Shown piece after piece: positions 35,301 through 47,940 of a DNA stretch of 64,000 bases. Source of the stretch: Spisula solida (lineage: Eukaryota > Mollusca > Bivalvia > Venerida > Mactridae); the NCBI GenBank assembly GCA_947247005.1, contig OX365948.1:35530601-35594600 (forward strand). The letters are read 5' to 3'. How positions within the stretch are numbered: the first letter of the stretch is position 1; each line of letters starts with the position of its first letter. The position numbers and the translations under genes are program-made. Below the pieces are notes generated by a model. The model did no database searches and was not told the DNA's origin. It saw only the letters and a list, made by a program, of their open reading frames with translations.

Positions 35301-38300
35301 TATTGATAAACGATACAAGCACAGCTTTCCTGTTGTCAGGAATCAAGTCATCAGTCGCTTTTATAATCCAACTATAGGTTAGTACAGTAACACAACTAAT
35401 CAGGCCCTGTTATTGGAGAGATTAGGGCCTTTATTATGTAAAAGTGCTTAAACCAGCGTTCAAATTATGAAAAACCATGCAGTTTTCTCTTCTAAAACAT
35501 TTCAGCCATTCTTGTTGATCTCCTTTTAGCACAAAGCCCAGCATTGCCCAGCGCCTTAATAAATTTCTGGGGAAGGGCCTGAACTTCTGTAGAAAAATCT
35601 CAATCTCAACATTATCTTAAATTATTATGCCATCAGACTCAAACTTAACATCACAAAATGAAAAAAAATGTATGGAGTTCATTACAGAAATCATCACAGG
35701 CTCCAACTTGACGTTGGACTCGAACCCAGACTCAATATTGTGTCTAGCTTTCTAAGATGCTTTGAGAGTTTTGGTGGGGACTGTATTAAACATCATATAA
35801 AAAATGATGTTCTATTAAGTTACTTGTTATTTTGTTGTTTTCCCCTTAGATTATTGAGGTAACATTGAAGATATATCACCTTATATTTTTGAATTACAAC
35901 TAGTGTCATTCTCGTTCACCAGAGTATTCTTCGTCCGAAACATAGTCTGGGAACTTGACTAACCACTGATGTATGAGGATGAACAAGTGTTGAATTGAAT
36001 GAATAATTCTTGCATATTTTCTTTCGCCATTGTATTGATTGTTATTGTTCTTTAAAACATTGAAATCAGTTGTCCACATGTCATGATAATGCAGTTAGTC
36101 CAGTGTCTGCAAGACTCTAGTGCTAACAGTATCTATATTGTTTAATTATATACATGAATGAAAATATCATACAGTAGAAATTGTGGTGTTCATGTTAACT
36201 TGTTTTAGCAGTGACGTGAACTGCACTGTGAGTTTTCAGTTGTGCAATAATATACCCTGAAATAGATCGTCCAATGATTCCATCCCAACTTCTATCACTA
36301 CTCTTAATACATTCAGAGGTTGTCAGCCAATTGGACCTTTAGACTTGTTTCTTAACAAGGGTTCTACTTGGCTTAAATATCATATTTGTATGTAGCTTAA
36401 TATTGGTCTATATATTGTTGTCTGTGAGTACTGATATCATGTATATGTTATTCCTACCTGTCTGGTTGGAATAAACTTACTTACCTGCTATCTATCTGAC
36501 AAAAATTATAATATTATGATATTTCAGAATGGTATTGGAAATGTTTATGTGAGCCGTGGGTGTGTCGTGTTCTTGCTATTATATTGACAGTTGTTTCCTT
36601 CATGGTTGTGTGGTCAGAATGCTTGTTCTTTATACAAGATCCTGTACTATCTATATTTGCTGTATTTATCAACTTGGCGAAAGCAAACTATGACTATGTT
36701 TACATTGAGGTGGGTAATTGTTATCTATATGTTATTCTTATCTAAATCTCACCACATAAATGACCTCCCCTTCCACTGCTATTACATGTATTCAATGCAA
36801 GCACACTACAAGCATCCACTTAAAGTTACTGCTCCTGCCCAATTCAAATTGCCTTCAAAATCATATAATTTGCAGAGTTCCTACAATTCCGGAATAATCA
36901 GGAAATCCACATTTGCCGCAGTTAATAGAAAGTATGAACTTTTCTTCAGAAAATAAAATTTATTTAGTAAAAATTCCAAGTTTTGACAACGTTATGGTCA
37001 TTTGAAATTTCAATAGCAGAATTTTAGCAATATAACAGAATTAGTGTGCTAATGGCACCCGAAACAGACTTGCGACTCGTTTTCATGATTGGGCATTATG
37101 CCTCAGTGGAACCCCTGAATATGCATATTTTTGGTCTTAGCGTTTGCAAAGGATTTCAAAAATTATTGATCGATTGAGTGAACAACTTTGTACATTCTGT
37201 GCACTGTTATTTATTTATCTTATGATTCTGGTGACCCACAAGCAACCAAACTTACATTAACTATGTCTGTTTTAAGTAGCCATATTTGATGTATCCTTTG
37301 ACTAGCTGCACACCACAAGTTAGATTATATTTAAATCACATATGTTTTCTGTGTGTTTCAGTTGGCCAGTATACTTACGATAGCGTACCTATGTACATGT
37401 GCTTACTACAGCGTGTTTCAGATCAAGATTCTCAACTATTATTATATTGCTCCACATCATCAAACCAATGAATACAGTCTTATATTTACTGGCATGTAAG
37501 TTCCACTCTTTATTGTTGTAAAAGGGTTTATTCACAATACATGATAGTGTCACCCCAGCCCCCCACATATTTAAACGGCCAGCCAATTTGGCTTACTGAG
37601 ACACCTGCTTTCTTAGCACTTTGACTTCCTAACTCCTACTGGACCCCTACTGGGATTCGAACCTTTGACAATTCACACCTAGGGTGGATGCCTTAATCAC
37701 AAAGATGGTTGTATCTTACATGTGGAAGAAATAAATAATTCTGCCCCCCCCCCACACTTATAGCATTGGTGCTGTCTGTTCGTACATAACACAAATCTTG
37801 TGTGTTGAACTCCTCATAAACTACTGGGTGGAATTTCTTCAAACTTTTACAGATGAGCAACCTAAATTGCTCACTCTATATTTTAGGGATGGACTATTAT
37901 TCATTGAATACTATGTTCCCTATATGAATTATTCAATAAGAATCCTGTATTATGTTTCTGCAGGTTATTGTGTCGACTTACACCTCCAATGTGTCTGAAT
38001 TTCCTCGGACTGATTCATTTAGATAGTCATGTGACCCATTCTGAAAATAAGATAGAGACAGCTTATACCAAGGTGAGTTTACTGTATACACTGGTGCCAT
38101 TCTTTAAAAGATTTTGTCTCATAAATCTTAAGTTTCATATTGTTTTATATTTTGTTTTATCTGAGAGCACAGTTTGGTTTTTTACACTCTGGCATTCATA
38201 TTTCTTGAGTAGCCCTAACCCAACCATTACTGGTTCTTTCGCAAACAACTGACAACTTCAATGAGGAGGACATGACCCTAGATAATTGTCACAGAAGAAC

Positions 38301-41300
38301 ATAATCTACCAAACCATGGAAAACAAACCCAGATCTATGGGGATAAACCAGTCTTCAAGTCACCAAACAGGCCATGGCCATCAGTTCTTTGCCATGTTTG
38401 GTTGACAATCAAATTAGTCTATTAAGAGTTAATGCTCTTTATTAAACGAAAATGTCTATACATCCATGAATACATACAACTTTCTTATTGTTCAGAAAAT
38501 ACATAAGCTGGTTTGTCGTTGAGATGAGTGACATAGGGCCATCATGTTCCTCTTGTTTACTAACAGTATTGGGAATCAGTTGACTGCCTTTCAATAATTA
38601 CATAGGTTCTGACTTATGTTTGTATTCATCATGCTTATTCTCACATTCCCACTAATATGCAAAAGATCTGTAATCAAGTTTTCGTGTATTAGTACACTTT
38701 CCTTTACTTAAAATTTGCTAATAAGTATTACTGTAATAATTACTAATATGTGTAGTCAGTTTTATTCACACAAGACTGTAAGCATGAAAGCCATACTGGC
38801 CACATGTTCAAATTCAGACCACTTCATTGATGAAAATATACAAATCTGTATTTAAAAAATATATAAATTTGTTGGAAATTCAAGTTTATATTTTCAAATA
38901 ATAAAATTATGTTTCGTACTCCAGTACCAAATCACTAAAACGTACAAAGACATTTATCTTCTATATAATACTGTGAAGACTTATTGTGAACCCCCGTCGT
39001 ATATGATAAACTGTTGTTATGAACTGATACTGTTACTTTTAGAACTATATATTTCAGAACTTATTTCGAGGGTATAAACACCTCATACTACCGGTACATT
39101 ACAATGTCTTATTTTGCATGAAGGTCAAAGCTGATTGTTGAATTTCTACTAACATGTACAAATTATTTTGGCCATTGCCTCGATAAAATGAATATCTTTA
39201 ATCCTTTCTACTTTGCTGTCACATTTGAAATATTTTCATTGGTTTGGCGTTTTTGATTTGGAAGAGGTTTAAATTATATGAAGCGGTGAAAAATTACTAA
39301 CAGCATGGTGAAATGGCAAATTTTGTGGTAGTTGGTCCCTTTTTGTTTCATTAGATTCTTCAATTGTTCCTGTTTGTTAGGGACCTTTTGTGACTGGTCT
39401 CTTTGTGTCATCTGGCATCCTGTCCTGCAGTTGAAAAATTCTAGCTCATATTTTACAAGAACATGACCTTGCCTTAGAACTAAAATGAAATGAATTTTAA
39501 ATAATGGACAACAATAAAAAAAATCGTTGTTTTAGTTAGACATGGTTAATTTATGGCAAATAAAGTCAATATACTATCGGTTTATTCAGGTCTGTCACTT
39601 GTATACAAACATTGCAATATCTTGACATTGTATTTTTGTTAATAAGCATTTAAGTTGTAGGAAAAGAGAGTGAAAACCAATACCTTATCCCACTAGGTTA
39701 TGTAAACAAATGACTGACCTGATTAATCAAGCTATAGTTCATTGATTTAAACAAACATGTTCATAACGTAAAAAATTTCACAAAGTTACAACTAAGATTT
39801 TCCCATTTTATTTGTAGATAATGGGCCATATGGATGTGATTCCTATAATATCAGATGGATTCAACATATACTTCCCCATCATGATTGTATTATTGTGTAT
39901 ATGTACATACTTTAGTCTGGGAAGTCGTATTCTCCATTTCCTCGGTATTAACCAGTTTATTGGTGATGATGATCTGACTACAGAACTTGTAGATGAAGGA
40001 AAGGAATTAGTCAAGAGAGGTAACTCTTTAAATCATTTTACTGAATGTCCTCATTGTTTAATTTCTAAGCTGGTTGCAATATGTTTGTGCTAATTAAATA
40101 GAAAACACTCATAATTGCCAGTTTTATTTACATGCTGTCTTTATAACAATGTCATGACATTCTTGCACGCAACTTGATCTCATGGAGGGAATTAGATCTC
40201 TTGGGGTTGCATATCATCAGTGGCACTTGTATTGATAGTTAAGAGCCAGACAGGTTGGTTTGCAATGATTACATGGACATTTCAAGAGACTGTGTAATGA
40301 CATCGGTCCACCTCCTGCGGGTCTTGAGATTGGTACCATGCCATCAAGCGAACATGGTGAAGGGATTGAAATAGAAACATTACCTTATGGGGTTAGAGGG
40401 GTAACCACAGTCACGAGACTTAAATTCCATAGAAAAATTGTGGTTTGATAATGAGTCTCTGCTTAAGCGCCATAATTCTGGAAGCAGACAGGCCAAGGAA
40501 ACCAATATCCATGAAACTTGGAGGAATAACAACACTTGGGTGTCGGAACTTTGAATTTTCATGGGTTTATGGATAATGTTGTTTTTCTTATGATTTTCAT
40601 TCAAAACCTTTGGAAATTATTGATTTTCCTCATTTTCGTATTTGGTTGATACTATGCTATTATGCAACTGCAAGAAAATTGGTAAATTTTACATAGGTGT
40701 CAATTAAAGTAAATCATATAACTTGAGGAGTGTGAAGGAACTTTTGGAGGGCAGTGTATTCTAGCTTATCTCTTTTCAGAATAAAGTGTACAGAGAAAAG
40801 GGTGTACTTATTTTAGCTCATATGATCATATCTTATCAGAGTAATGATCATGAAGGGTGTATGCATTTAAGGGTTCATAGGTACTCTCCATATCATAATG
40901 TAAATGCTCCTGGTGGACTTATGTAGGAAGTGTATTATATTTGTGTGATATTTGCAGAAAGAAGACGACTGGATCGTTTAGCTGATTCACAAGCTAGGAG
41001 ACATGAGTGGAACACTAGATTTGGAGATAACACGTCTTCCAGTCACGCATCCAGGGCCATGGATTCACCTGAAGATATTAAGATCCGATCAGGATCCTCT
41101 GCAAGCCAAGGTATATATACTGTGATCTTGATTATAACTCTAAATGAAGTCTTAATATTTAGATTGTATACCTAATTTGAAGTTTCATTTTTCTTATGAA
41201 GTTTGAGCTTTGTCCGATATTTAAAATGGACACATCCAGATTTTTATTACAGTAACATTGTGCATACTTCACTTTGTTGATGTTAATAATTTATTTATTT

Positions 41301-42635
41301 TAGGATTCCGTCATAGCTACAACAAACAGCTTAATGTGGTTCATACTTACTATGATTAATTCCATAATTCATTATAAAACGTTGCACTGCAAATATATAT
41401 GATTATTCTATAAATATTGTTTAGTCTTATTTCTAACCATATATCACTAAGATCTTACTTGGAACAAAAAATATGTATAGTTTCGGTAGATATTGCACAA
41501 TAATAAAAATAATGAAATAAGAAGATCTTACTACTGACTATGGAAGAATAAAAATTTAATACTTAGCATCAAACAGGAGTGACTGTTGCGTAACCCTAAG
41601 ACTCATGTTGCACAAATAGCTCTTGCTTGAAGAGACATGTTGCTGAGGCTGTCTGGTATTACACTATATGGCCGAGACAAATCAACATGGGTCAGTCCGT
41701 CAGGGCATTGAGACAGACAAACATATGTCAATATCACATGGCATTGAGACAAACCATTATACCAAAATAAACTGTTATCATCTACACATAGTGAATGCCA
41801 AGACAGCAAAACTCCAAATGTCAAGGATGTTTACTGCTATAAACGTCACCTGACGTGTATCGGAATATCCAAGCATTTTCATTACATTACCATTGCCTGG
41901 TGAGCAATCCTTCCTCAAGGTATCCACATGTACCGAACTAATCACTGCAACACAATTTGCGAATTACATTCAAACAACCTACTTAAAAAAAGCAGATTAA
42001 AGAAGACCAAGTAAGCTATCTGGCCAGGAACTGCAAAGCCCGAGAAGATCAGTTTTGAAGCTTATAACACACAATTTCACATATAAGACACATTCTTAGG
42101 CCTGCAATATAAGTTATTCATAAAAGGTAGGCTGAATTTTCGGCTGTTGTGACAAATTTAAATGAGACCTCACGGAGAGAGGATTTTAATAGCAAGTTGG
42201 GTCTTAATAACAGGCTTTATTTGGTTATTTTGAAAAAATATTTAATTCTACAACGAATAACCTGTCTAAAGTAGCCAATTAAGGGATACATCAATGCTGA
42301 GGGTAGTTTTATACATGTGTATTTGAATATGAAACAGCTGATTGGGGTTTAGTAATATTGGCTATTTAAGACGTGACTTCTTGTTAACTAAGGTGAGCAC
42401 TAACACAAGTTTAACTGTATTTGTTTACCCAGGAAGTTATACGATGCCACGTGTTCCTACCACATACGACAAGAGTGAGCTACTGAATGAGGCTGAACCC
42501 ATTGATTACAGTGACAGCCCGGCATCGGCGAACCCAGTAGGCGGCTACCAGTCACAAGCCCAGCATCCAAGAACAAAACCCCATAGAACAACAACCCCGA
42601 GGGGACCTCCAAGGGGAATATTTGATGATGTATAA
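32190..42635 (+). CDS. LMBRD2: LMBR1 domain-containing protein 2 homologue, complete (12 coding exons)
   Basis: This is a multi-pass membrane protein of the LMBR1/LIMR-like family. The human protein is about 695 residues and has been linked to beta-adrenergic receptor signalling; the biochemical activity is not settled. Coding exons: 32190-32363, 32734-32966, 33226-33393, 34043-34253, 34641-34715, 35092-35377, 36528-36709, 37362-37495, 37964-38072, 39818-40019, 40958-41110, 42433-42635. They total 2130 bp (709 codons plus stop), every junction is GT-AG and all phases match. Family landmarks are HRYGD and FILPLDVS at the N-terminus, [85 protein letters not shown] and the C-terminal IFDDV. The charged middle (about 215-345) and the Ser/Pro-rich tail (about 600-709) are cytoplasmic by inference. 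The small N-terminal loop (about 59-115) is Ser/Thr-rich and poorly conserved. Confidence 0.96.
32734..32966 (+). CDS. LMBRD2: LMBRD2 exon 2
   Basis: The acceptor is TTGATTTCAG. It encodes a Ser/Thr-rich loop and the YWTSQFLTW motif, ending in the split Trp codon TG|G (donor GTTTGT, phase 2). Confidence 0.94.
33226..33393 (+). CDS. LMBRD2: LMBRD2 exon 3
   Basis: Acceptor TTTATTTTAG, donor GATGC|GTAAGC, phase 2. It encodes LLLPMMQSY and [20 protein letters not shown], a conserved membrane segment. Confidence 0.94.
33660..33870 (+). repeat. Diverged dispersed repeat in LMBRD2 intron 3
   Basis: Shares GATTGGGCATAATGCCTCAG(TA/TG)GAACC and upstream GCATTATGGCCATATGAAAT-like sequence with 36885-37130 in intron 7. 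Confidence 0.6.
34043..34253 (+). CDS. LMBRD2: LMBRD2 exon 4
   Basis: The acceptor is TTTATTAACAG. It encodes [20 protein letters not shown] and the start of the cytoplasmic stretch ([12 protein letters not shown]). Donor GAG|GTTTGT, phase 0. Confidence 0.95.
34641..34715 (+). CDS. LMBRD2: LMBRD2 exon 5
   Basis: A 75-bp exon (25 codons) with acceptor TTTTTACAG and donor GAAAGG|GTATGT. It encodes [20 protein letters not shown] and continues the coiled cytoplasmic region. Confidence 0.93.
35092..35377 (+). CDS. LMBRD2: LMBRD2 exon 6
   Basis: Acceptor TTGTATTACAG, donor ACTATAG|GTTAGT, phase 1. It encodes the charged region with [25 protein letters not shown] and ISRFYNPTI. Confidence 0.95.
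36528..36709 (+). CDS. LMBRD2: LMBRD2 exon 7
   Basis: The acceptor is GATATTTCAG. It encodes [11 protein letters not shown], a membrane segment, WSECLFF and [12 protein letters not shown]. Donor ATTGAG|GTGGGT, phase 0. Confidence 0.95.
36885..37130 (+). repeat. Diverged dispersed repeat in LMBRD2 intron 7
   Basis: Second copy of the repeat at 33660-33870, ending GATTGGGCATTATGCCTCAG. Same orientation as the gene. Confidence 0.6.
37362..37495 (+). CDS. LMBRD2: LMBRD2 exon 8
   Basis: Acceptor TGTGTTTCAG, donor GGCAT|GTAAGT, phase 2. It encodes a membrane segment and [20 protein letters not shown]. Confidence 0.95.
37515..37690 (-). mobile_element. Degenerate tRNA-derived SINE (family 4) in LMBRD2 intron 8
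   Basis: On the minus strand, B-box GGTTCGAATCCCAGTAGGGG is followed by GTAAGCCAAATTGGCTGGCC and a tail TGAATAAACCC. The phrase AAGCCAAATTGGCTG recurs at 45045-45059 downstream of a B-box-like GGTTTGAATC at 44901. Confidence 0.5.
37964..38072 (+). CDS. LMBRD2: LMBRD2 exon 9
   Basis: The acceptor is TTTCTGCAG. It encodes [20 protein letters not shown], the most conserved family segment. Donor ACCAAG|GTGAGT, phase 0. Confidence 0.96.
39818..40019 (+). CDS. LMBRD2: LMBRD2 exon 10
   Basis: The acceptor is TTTATTTGTAG. It encodes the last membrane segment ([20 protein letters not shown]) and [18 protein letters not shown]. Donor AAGAGAG|GTAACT, phase 1. Confidence 0.96.
40958..41110 (+). CDS. 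LMBRD2: LMBRD2 exon 11
   Basis: The acceptor is ATATTTGCAG. It encodes a basic helix ([18 protein letters not shown]) and a Ser-rich tail. Donor AGCCAAG|GTATAT, phase 1. Confidence 0.92.
42433..42635 (+). CDS. LMBRD2: LMBRD2 exon 12 (stop codon)
   Basis: The acceptor is TGTTTACCCAG. It encodes [17 protein letters not shown] and a Pro/Arg-rich end closing with RGIFDDV, then TAA (42633-42635). The FDDV end matches the family's conserved terminus. Confidence 0.94.
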
Positions 42636-42730
42636 ACTATGAACACAGGCTGCATGGCCAAATTTATTATACTTTTAAAATATCGAAATTTACTGTTGCA
42701 AAACTATTAGCGTATCTTCACTAATGAGCT
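42636..42730. other. LMBRD2 3'-UTR start
   Basis: Unique sequence follows the stop codon before the first repeat. No convincing poly(A) signal is seen here, so the UTR may continue into repeats. Confidence 0.4.
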
Positions 42731-43372
42731 TATTATCCCCTGCCGAAGGCAAAGGGATATAGTAATAGTATGCGTCTGTCCTTCCGTCCGTCCCATATTT
42801 TGTCCAGAACATAACTAAAACTATTTGAGGTATTTGACTATTTGAAACTTGGTATGTGAATAGATGGCAACTAGAAGAAGTGCAGTGAAACTTGGTATGT
42901 GAATAGATGGCAACTAGAAGAAGTGCAGTGACCAAGAACCATAACTCTGTATTACCCAGTTTGGAAATTATCTCCCTTTGTTTAATTTTATAATCGTTTT
43001 TTTTTGTCCAGAGCTTAACTTTAAAGTAGATATGTAATTGGTTTATCGTTCAAACAGTCGGTTAGCAAATCCTGAACCGGTTAATTGAAAAAAAATATCT
43101 AGGAGGAATAAGAACATTGAAATTCGCCAACAATCCAGTCATAATTATGTCTAATTCAAATTCCCATATCTATGGTGCAAATGCTCGTCAAAAGAGGGTC
43201 ATGATCTATAATCCACAATTAACAGTTTGACTCATATTATTAACTCCCTGTTTTATTTTTCCTAACATCTCTTTCTTATCTTTTTGTCTAGTCCTGTTTC
43301 TATTTAACACCTGTTAGAAGCAAACATATATGGCGGGGAATTGCTATGTGAGCATGGCTGTTGTCAACATAT
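42731..43372 (+). mobile_element. Pearl-like element, ATTATCCCC type, copy 1
   Basis: Begins with ATTATCCCCTGCCGAAGGCA and AAAGGGATA, then a CCGTCCGTCC microsatellite, then TTTTGTCCAGAACATAACT. It ends near ATGGCGGGGAATTGCTATGT. A 43-bp piece is duplicated at 42844 and 42887. Confidence 0.65.
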
Positions 43373-43534
43373 GCTTTAAATGTGATTGTGTATTTATAGA
43401 TGTATTTATATTGTTAAATCTTATCTATGTTTAGTACTATAATTGTCTGATAGATGTTTAAATAGCTAGACTGTTGAGAGAATAATCTCCCCTATGTCCA
43501 TTCTATCTCACTTTACGAATATTGGTCATATATT

Positions 43535-44490
43535 TAGCTCCACTATTCGAAGAATACGGGGAGCTATTGCAGTCACCGGAGCATGGCCGTTGGTGTAATG
43601 CTTAATGTTAAAGTTTAGGTTCAGGTTTTTTGAACCTCTTATATTTTCAAAGTCCTTTGACATATTGCTTTGATACTTTTGATACTTGTTCACCATCATG
43701 ACTGCAACCCCTTCACAGGAGTTGAACTCTATTAAGCATTTTGTTGAAATTATGCCCCCTTTTTCAACTTAGTGCAAATGTTAAAGTTTAGGTACAAGTT
43801 TTTTAATCTCTAATATCTTCAAAGACGTATTGCTTCGATAATTTGCATACTTGTTTACCATCATGACCGAAAGCAGTACACTGGGGTGGGTAACTCAATC
43901 AAGCATTTTGTTGAAATTATGCCCCCTTTTGTACTTAGAAAGGTAAAGTTTGGGTAAGAGTTTTTAACCTCTAATATCTTCAAAGTGCATGAACATATTG
44001 CTTTGATACTTTGCATACTTGTTCACCATCATGACCCCTAACCTATACACATGAGTATCCATCAAGCATTTTGTTGAAATTATGCCCCCTTTTAGACTGA
44101 GAAATACAAATATTAAAGTTTAGGAACACGTTTTTATAACTTCTAATACCTTCGAAGTGCATTGACACATTGCATACTTGTTCACCATCATGACCCAACT
44201 TCTACACAGGAGAAGGCAATTCTATCAAGCGTTTTGTTAAAATTAAGCCCCATTCCGACTTAGAAATGTAAATTTTAAAGTTTTTTAACCTCTTATATCT
44301 TCAAAGTGCATTGTCATATTTCTTAGGTACTTTGCATACTTGTCGTCTCTGTCAAGCATTTTATCCAAATTATTAACTTAGAAGCCCCAACCTCTACACA
44401 ACAGAGGGTAATGCTGCAGCTATAAAGCATTTTGCTTTGAATATATATTGATTATACTATCCTAGCATGGCGCTGAGAATAGTGGAGTGT
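43535..44490 (+). mobile_element. TIR element with about 160-bp tandem core x 5
   Basis: The ends are inverted: CTCCACTATTCGAAGAATAC at the left and GAATAGTGGAG near 44475. Inside, units share TTGAAATTATGCCCCCTTTT, TTAAAGTTTAGG and TTGTTCACCATCATGACC at intervals of roughly 150-170 bp. Confidence 0.65.
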
Positions 44491-44769
44491 GCTGTTCGTA
44501 GACAGCTCATGTTGTTTGTTAAGTTTTATTAGCAACCAGCTGTTTTCATGACACAATTGTTCTCTTGTTTATTGTATAACATGTGTTTGTATTTATTTTA
44601 CATTGGCAACTAAATGTTTCAGAAGGTTAGCTCCTGCCAAAATGTATTTAATTTATGCATTTAGAATCAAGCATAGATTTAGAGATATATTTCTACTATT
44701 ATCGCATTATATCAAGTTTGCATTAGAGGCTGCTTTAATGTTTAGTGATTCCGTGTAGTATCAAAGCTG

Positions 44770-45090
44770 TATACATAATGTAGATAAGGTATCCTGGGGT
44801 GGTTAGGTTCAGGGATCATACCTTGTAAGTGGGAGGTTCATGGTTAGGTCTCTTTGGATGGTTAGGTTCAGGGATCATACCTTGTAAGTGGGAGGTTTAT
44901 GGTTTGAATCTTTGAAAGGAGCTATTGTGGTACAGCTCATTGTTGAACTACGAGTAGATTAATGACTGCTTACTTACCCCTTGCCTGGTAGAAGCCTTGG
45001 AGTCAGGAAATTCAATTATGTTCTCAGAAAGTAGAAATCTGATAAGCCAAATTGGCTGTTCCTTTTATTAGGAATAACACTATCATTTTT
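44770..45090 (+). repeat. SINE-like repeat with a 59-60-bp tandem duplication
   Basis: GGATCATACCTTGTAAGTGG and the surrounding bases occur at 44814 and 44873. GGTTTGAATCTTTGAAAGG resembles a B-box. The downstream AAGCCAAATTGGCTG is shared with 37515-37690. Confidence 0.5.
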
Positions 45091-45097
45091 CCACACT

Positions 45098-45520
45098 TTA
45101 TTATGCCCCCATCTTTCATGAGGGAATAAATTGCTTTGCACCTGTCTCTCAATCAGTCTGTGTCAGTCGTATTAAATGGTTTCCGTTCAATAACTCAAGA
45201 ATGCTTTGCCCTAGGATCTTCAAACTTTACACATAGGTTGGTCATCAACAGTAGATGAACCCTATTGATTTTGATGTCAGTAGGTCAAGGTCACTGAGAC
45301 CTTCACCATTTCTGACTATTCGAATGGTGTCCGTTTAATAACTCAAGAACGCTTTGCCCTAGGATCTTCAAACTTTACATTGAGGTTGGTCAACAACAGA
45401 CCACCCCTATTGATTTTGAGGTCAAAGGTCAAGGTCACTGTGACCTTTACCATTTTTTACTATTGGGCTGTCATGGGAGCTGCCGGGCATACTTGTTTTA
45501 CCAACATCTCTTGTATTATC
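45098..45520 (-). repeat. Dispersed repeat family A, reverse copy
   Basis: The plus strand reads TTATGCCCCCATCTTTCATG at the start and ACCAACATCTCTTGT at the end, the reverse of the ACAAGAGAT...GGGGGCATAA layout. Two 150-bp units share AAGCATTCTTGAGTTATT-type and TGACCTTTGACC-type sequence on the minus strand. Confidence 0.7.
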
Positions 45521-47940
45521 TACTAGATAATATTACTCCCCTGTTCAAAATTTGTTACATCTCATTTTGGGTGATAGCAGATTTTAGCCATGTTTCTAAT
45601 AAAATGAGTCTGACCTGTAGTAGAGTCAGATATACTACATGTCAACCATTTGTTAGCATTTTTGTGGTATCCATGTCATGTTTACATTCCTTTTTTGTTA
45701 CAAAAACAGTTTTATATTTTATCACTAGTATATCTTCTCAATATAATGTATAGTTGAATATAATCATAGCTATTTTAATACAACTAACATGACAAGTGCT
45801 GAAATACATGTTTGTATAAAATTGTGTCATAATTTATTGCATAAAATGGTAATGAAATAGTAGTTTACAAAGTCATGCAATACCATGGGACATATGTTGC
45901 AATAGTCACAGATACTGTCAGTGGAGTTCAAAAAGTTTTGCATACAAGAAAAAGAAAAACCTGTGAATTGAATGAATGTGTACGATGGTTTTGTGTTTCT
46001 TTTGTTAAATTTGACGTTTGTATGAAATTCAAAGTACAAAATGTTGCTCTTGTAATCTTTTACCTGCCTTTTACGATTTTTAAAACAATCTTAACTCCAA
46101 ACAAGTGCAAACCACTTTTGAAACACAGTATTTGATTATGATTGATATTTGTTTATTGAAACCCCAGAAGTTTTTAATTGTTGTTTTCTGAAGCCAGTAA
46201 GTGTGTATACATGTACATCACATGTGCAATACTACTATAGTATAATCCAGTTAGGATCTGGTGACAGTGACGTAGCCGTTTATGTGTACACAGAAGATTA
46301 AAACCATTGTCTGAGTAGGTAGTGCAAATATAGTTTGTTAGTTTAGCATTGAAATCATGGCTGTCTGTTTAAGCCTTTATAATTGGTTTAACATCGTAAT
46401 AGTGGACCCGACCGCTGCATCACTGTATTCTTACCCTGACTGGACTATACATGTTTGTTTTATTTGGTAGTTAATCAATGAGTTTATATCATATTTGTAT
46501 TCAGTTGTACATGTACAAAACATGGGTCGTCCTAAAGTTACTCTGGTACTTGACATATACTGTTGGTATTTTTGTTGGTTTATGATTTTGTTCCTATTTG
46601 AATGTTTTTGATAGAACATAATGTGTGTTTATCATTGTTGTGATCAAGCTGTATGTACTATTGTTGTTATATAGGGAAACCATATAAAGGTGATCATTGT
46701 TTGTTTAGATGATTAACCTTGTATAACCCTGGCCTGTTGTCTGCTTTAATGTATGATATTAACCTAGAGCTATGAATGAGCAAATTGAGGTTTGTAAAGA
46801 TATGCACATTTATGATTAATGAAGCGAGTAAAATATTGAATGTAAAAAATGTTGATTGAAAAATGTAGCGTCTCTTTCGAAAATTCCCCATCAAGTGCAG
46901 AAGAAAACGTCAGTAGGTGCACAGCATGCTGTCCCTATGTAGAATACCTACTGAAATCAGCCATGTCTTTCTCATATGGTACAGTTAGTTATTGGATCAT
47001 AATATTTTGTGATAAGTTTTTATGAGAACAAAATATACAATGGTGTGATGGTTTTGTTTGATGAACTATGACAGCCAATAAATGGAGGATACAGGAAATA
47101 CATGTATTATAAAACTTCCATTAAAGACCACCTCAGTAATGAAGTCACCTCAGCATTATGAAAACAACTTTCAACTACATTTTAATTGTTTTTGCTCTTT
47201 GTGCACTTGCATAAACAGACCACCTCAATGAGACCTGAGTCTTACTTCATATAGGTTTGCAACAAATATATAAGCTTATACATTCCATCCTGTGGCTTGT
47301 TTTGCATATACATAATACATGTAGTTATATAATTTTTCTGAACACTCTATTTGAATACCTGAAATGTTGCTGATAAAATGTGAAATCCATTTTTCTTGTC
47401 TCAATTATAATTTATTTATATCTTAAATTATGAAATGGTACAACACTACCTTTATGGCTGAGGAAACATTTGGACTACCTGGTATTTCTCCAGTCACTTC
47501 TGGCACATGATCTGACAGACTTCTTTTTATATGAGAGTTGCTGGTTGAAATTCAGTATCCGAGGGTGAGGTTTTCGTATCCTAAATAAACTGGTGGTTGA
47601 TTACTAGTATTTTATATGACTTGCCTGTGTCTACACGACGTCCAACATCGTTGTTTATCGTCTAAGAACGAACGTGACATTGTGTGCTAGTTAATGAAAG
47701 AGTAACAATAGAGTCCGGAGTTTGATCCCCTTACTGAGCAGATTAAGTGACTGGATAAATAGACTAATAGATTTAGTTGATGAAGTAAAAGTTAATCCGA
47801 CTCGGCTGCAGAATGATCTGATTTGCCTATGGCTCACCGGATATATTCCTCTGCCTTGCCAAATAAACTTTTTCATCCACGGCACTATAAACCTATTATT
47901 CTCTATTTATCATTTGGTTGACTTGTTGTGAAATGCATTA
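45521..47940. other. No gene recognised (intergenic between LMBRD2 and AGL)
   Basis: AT-rich. Several AATAAA hexamers occur (for example near 45598 and 47083), but none is tied to a transcript. Short ORFs have no domain. Confidence 0.45.

Noticed and set aside
47680..47735. tRNA-like SINE head (GGAGTTTGATCCCC)
   Set aside because: Only the B-box resemblance is present, with no A-box, body or second copy.
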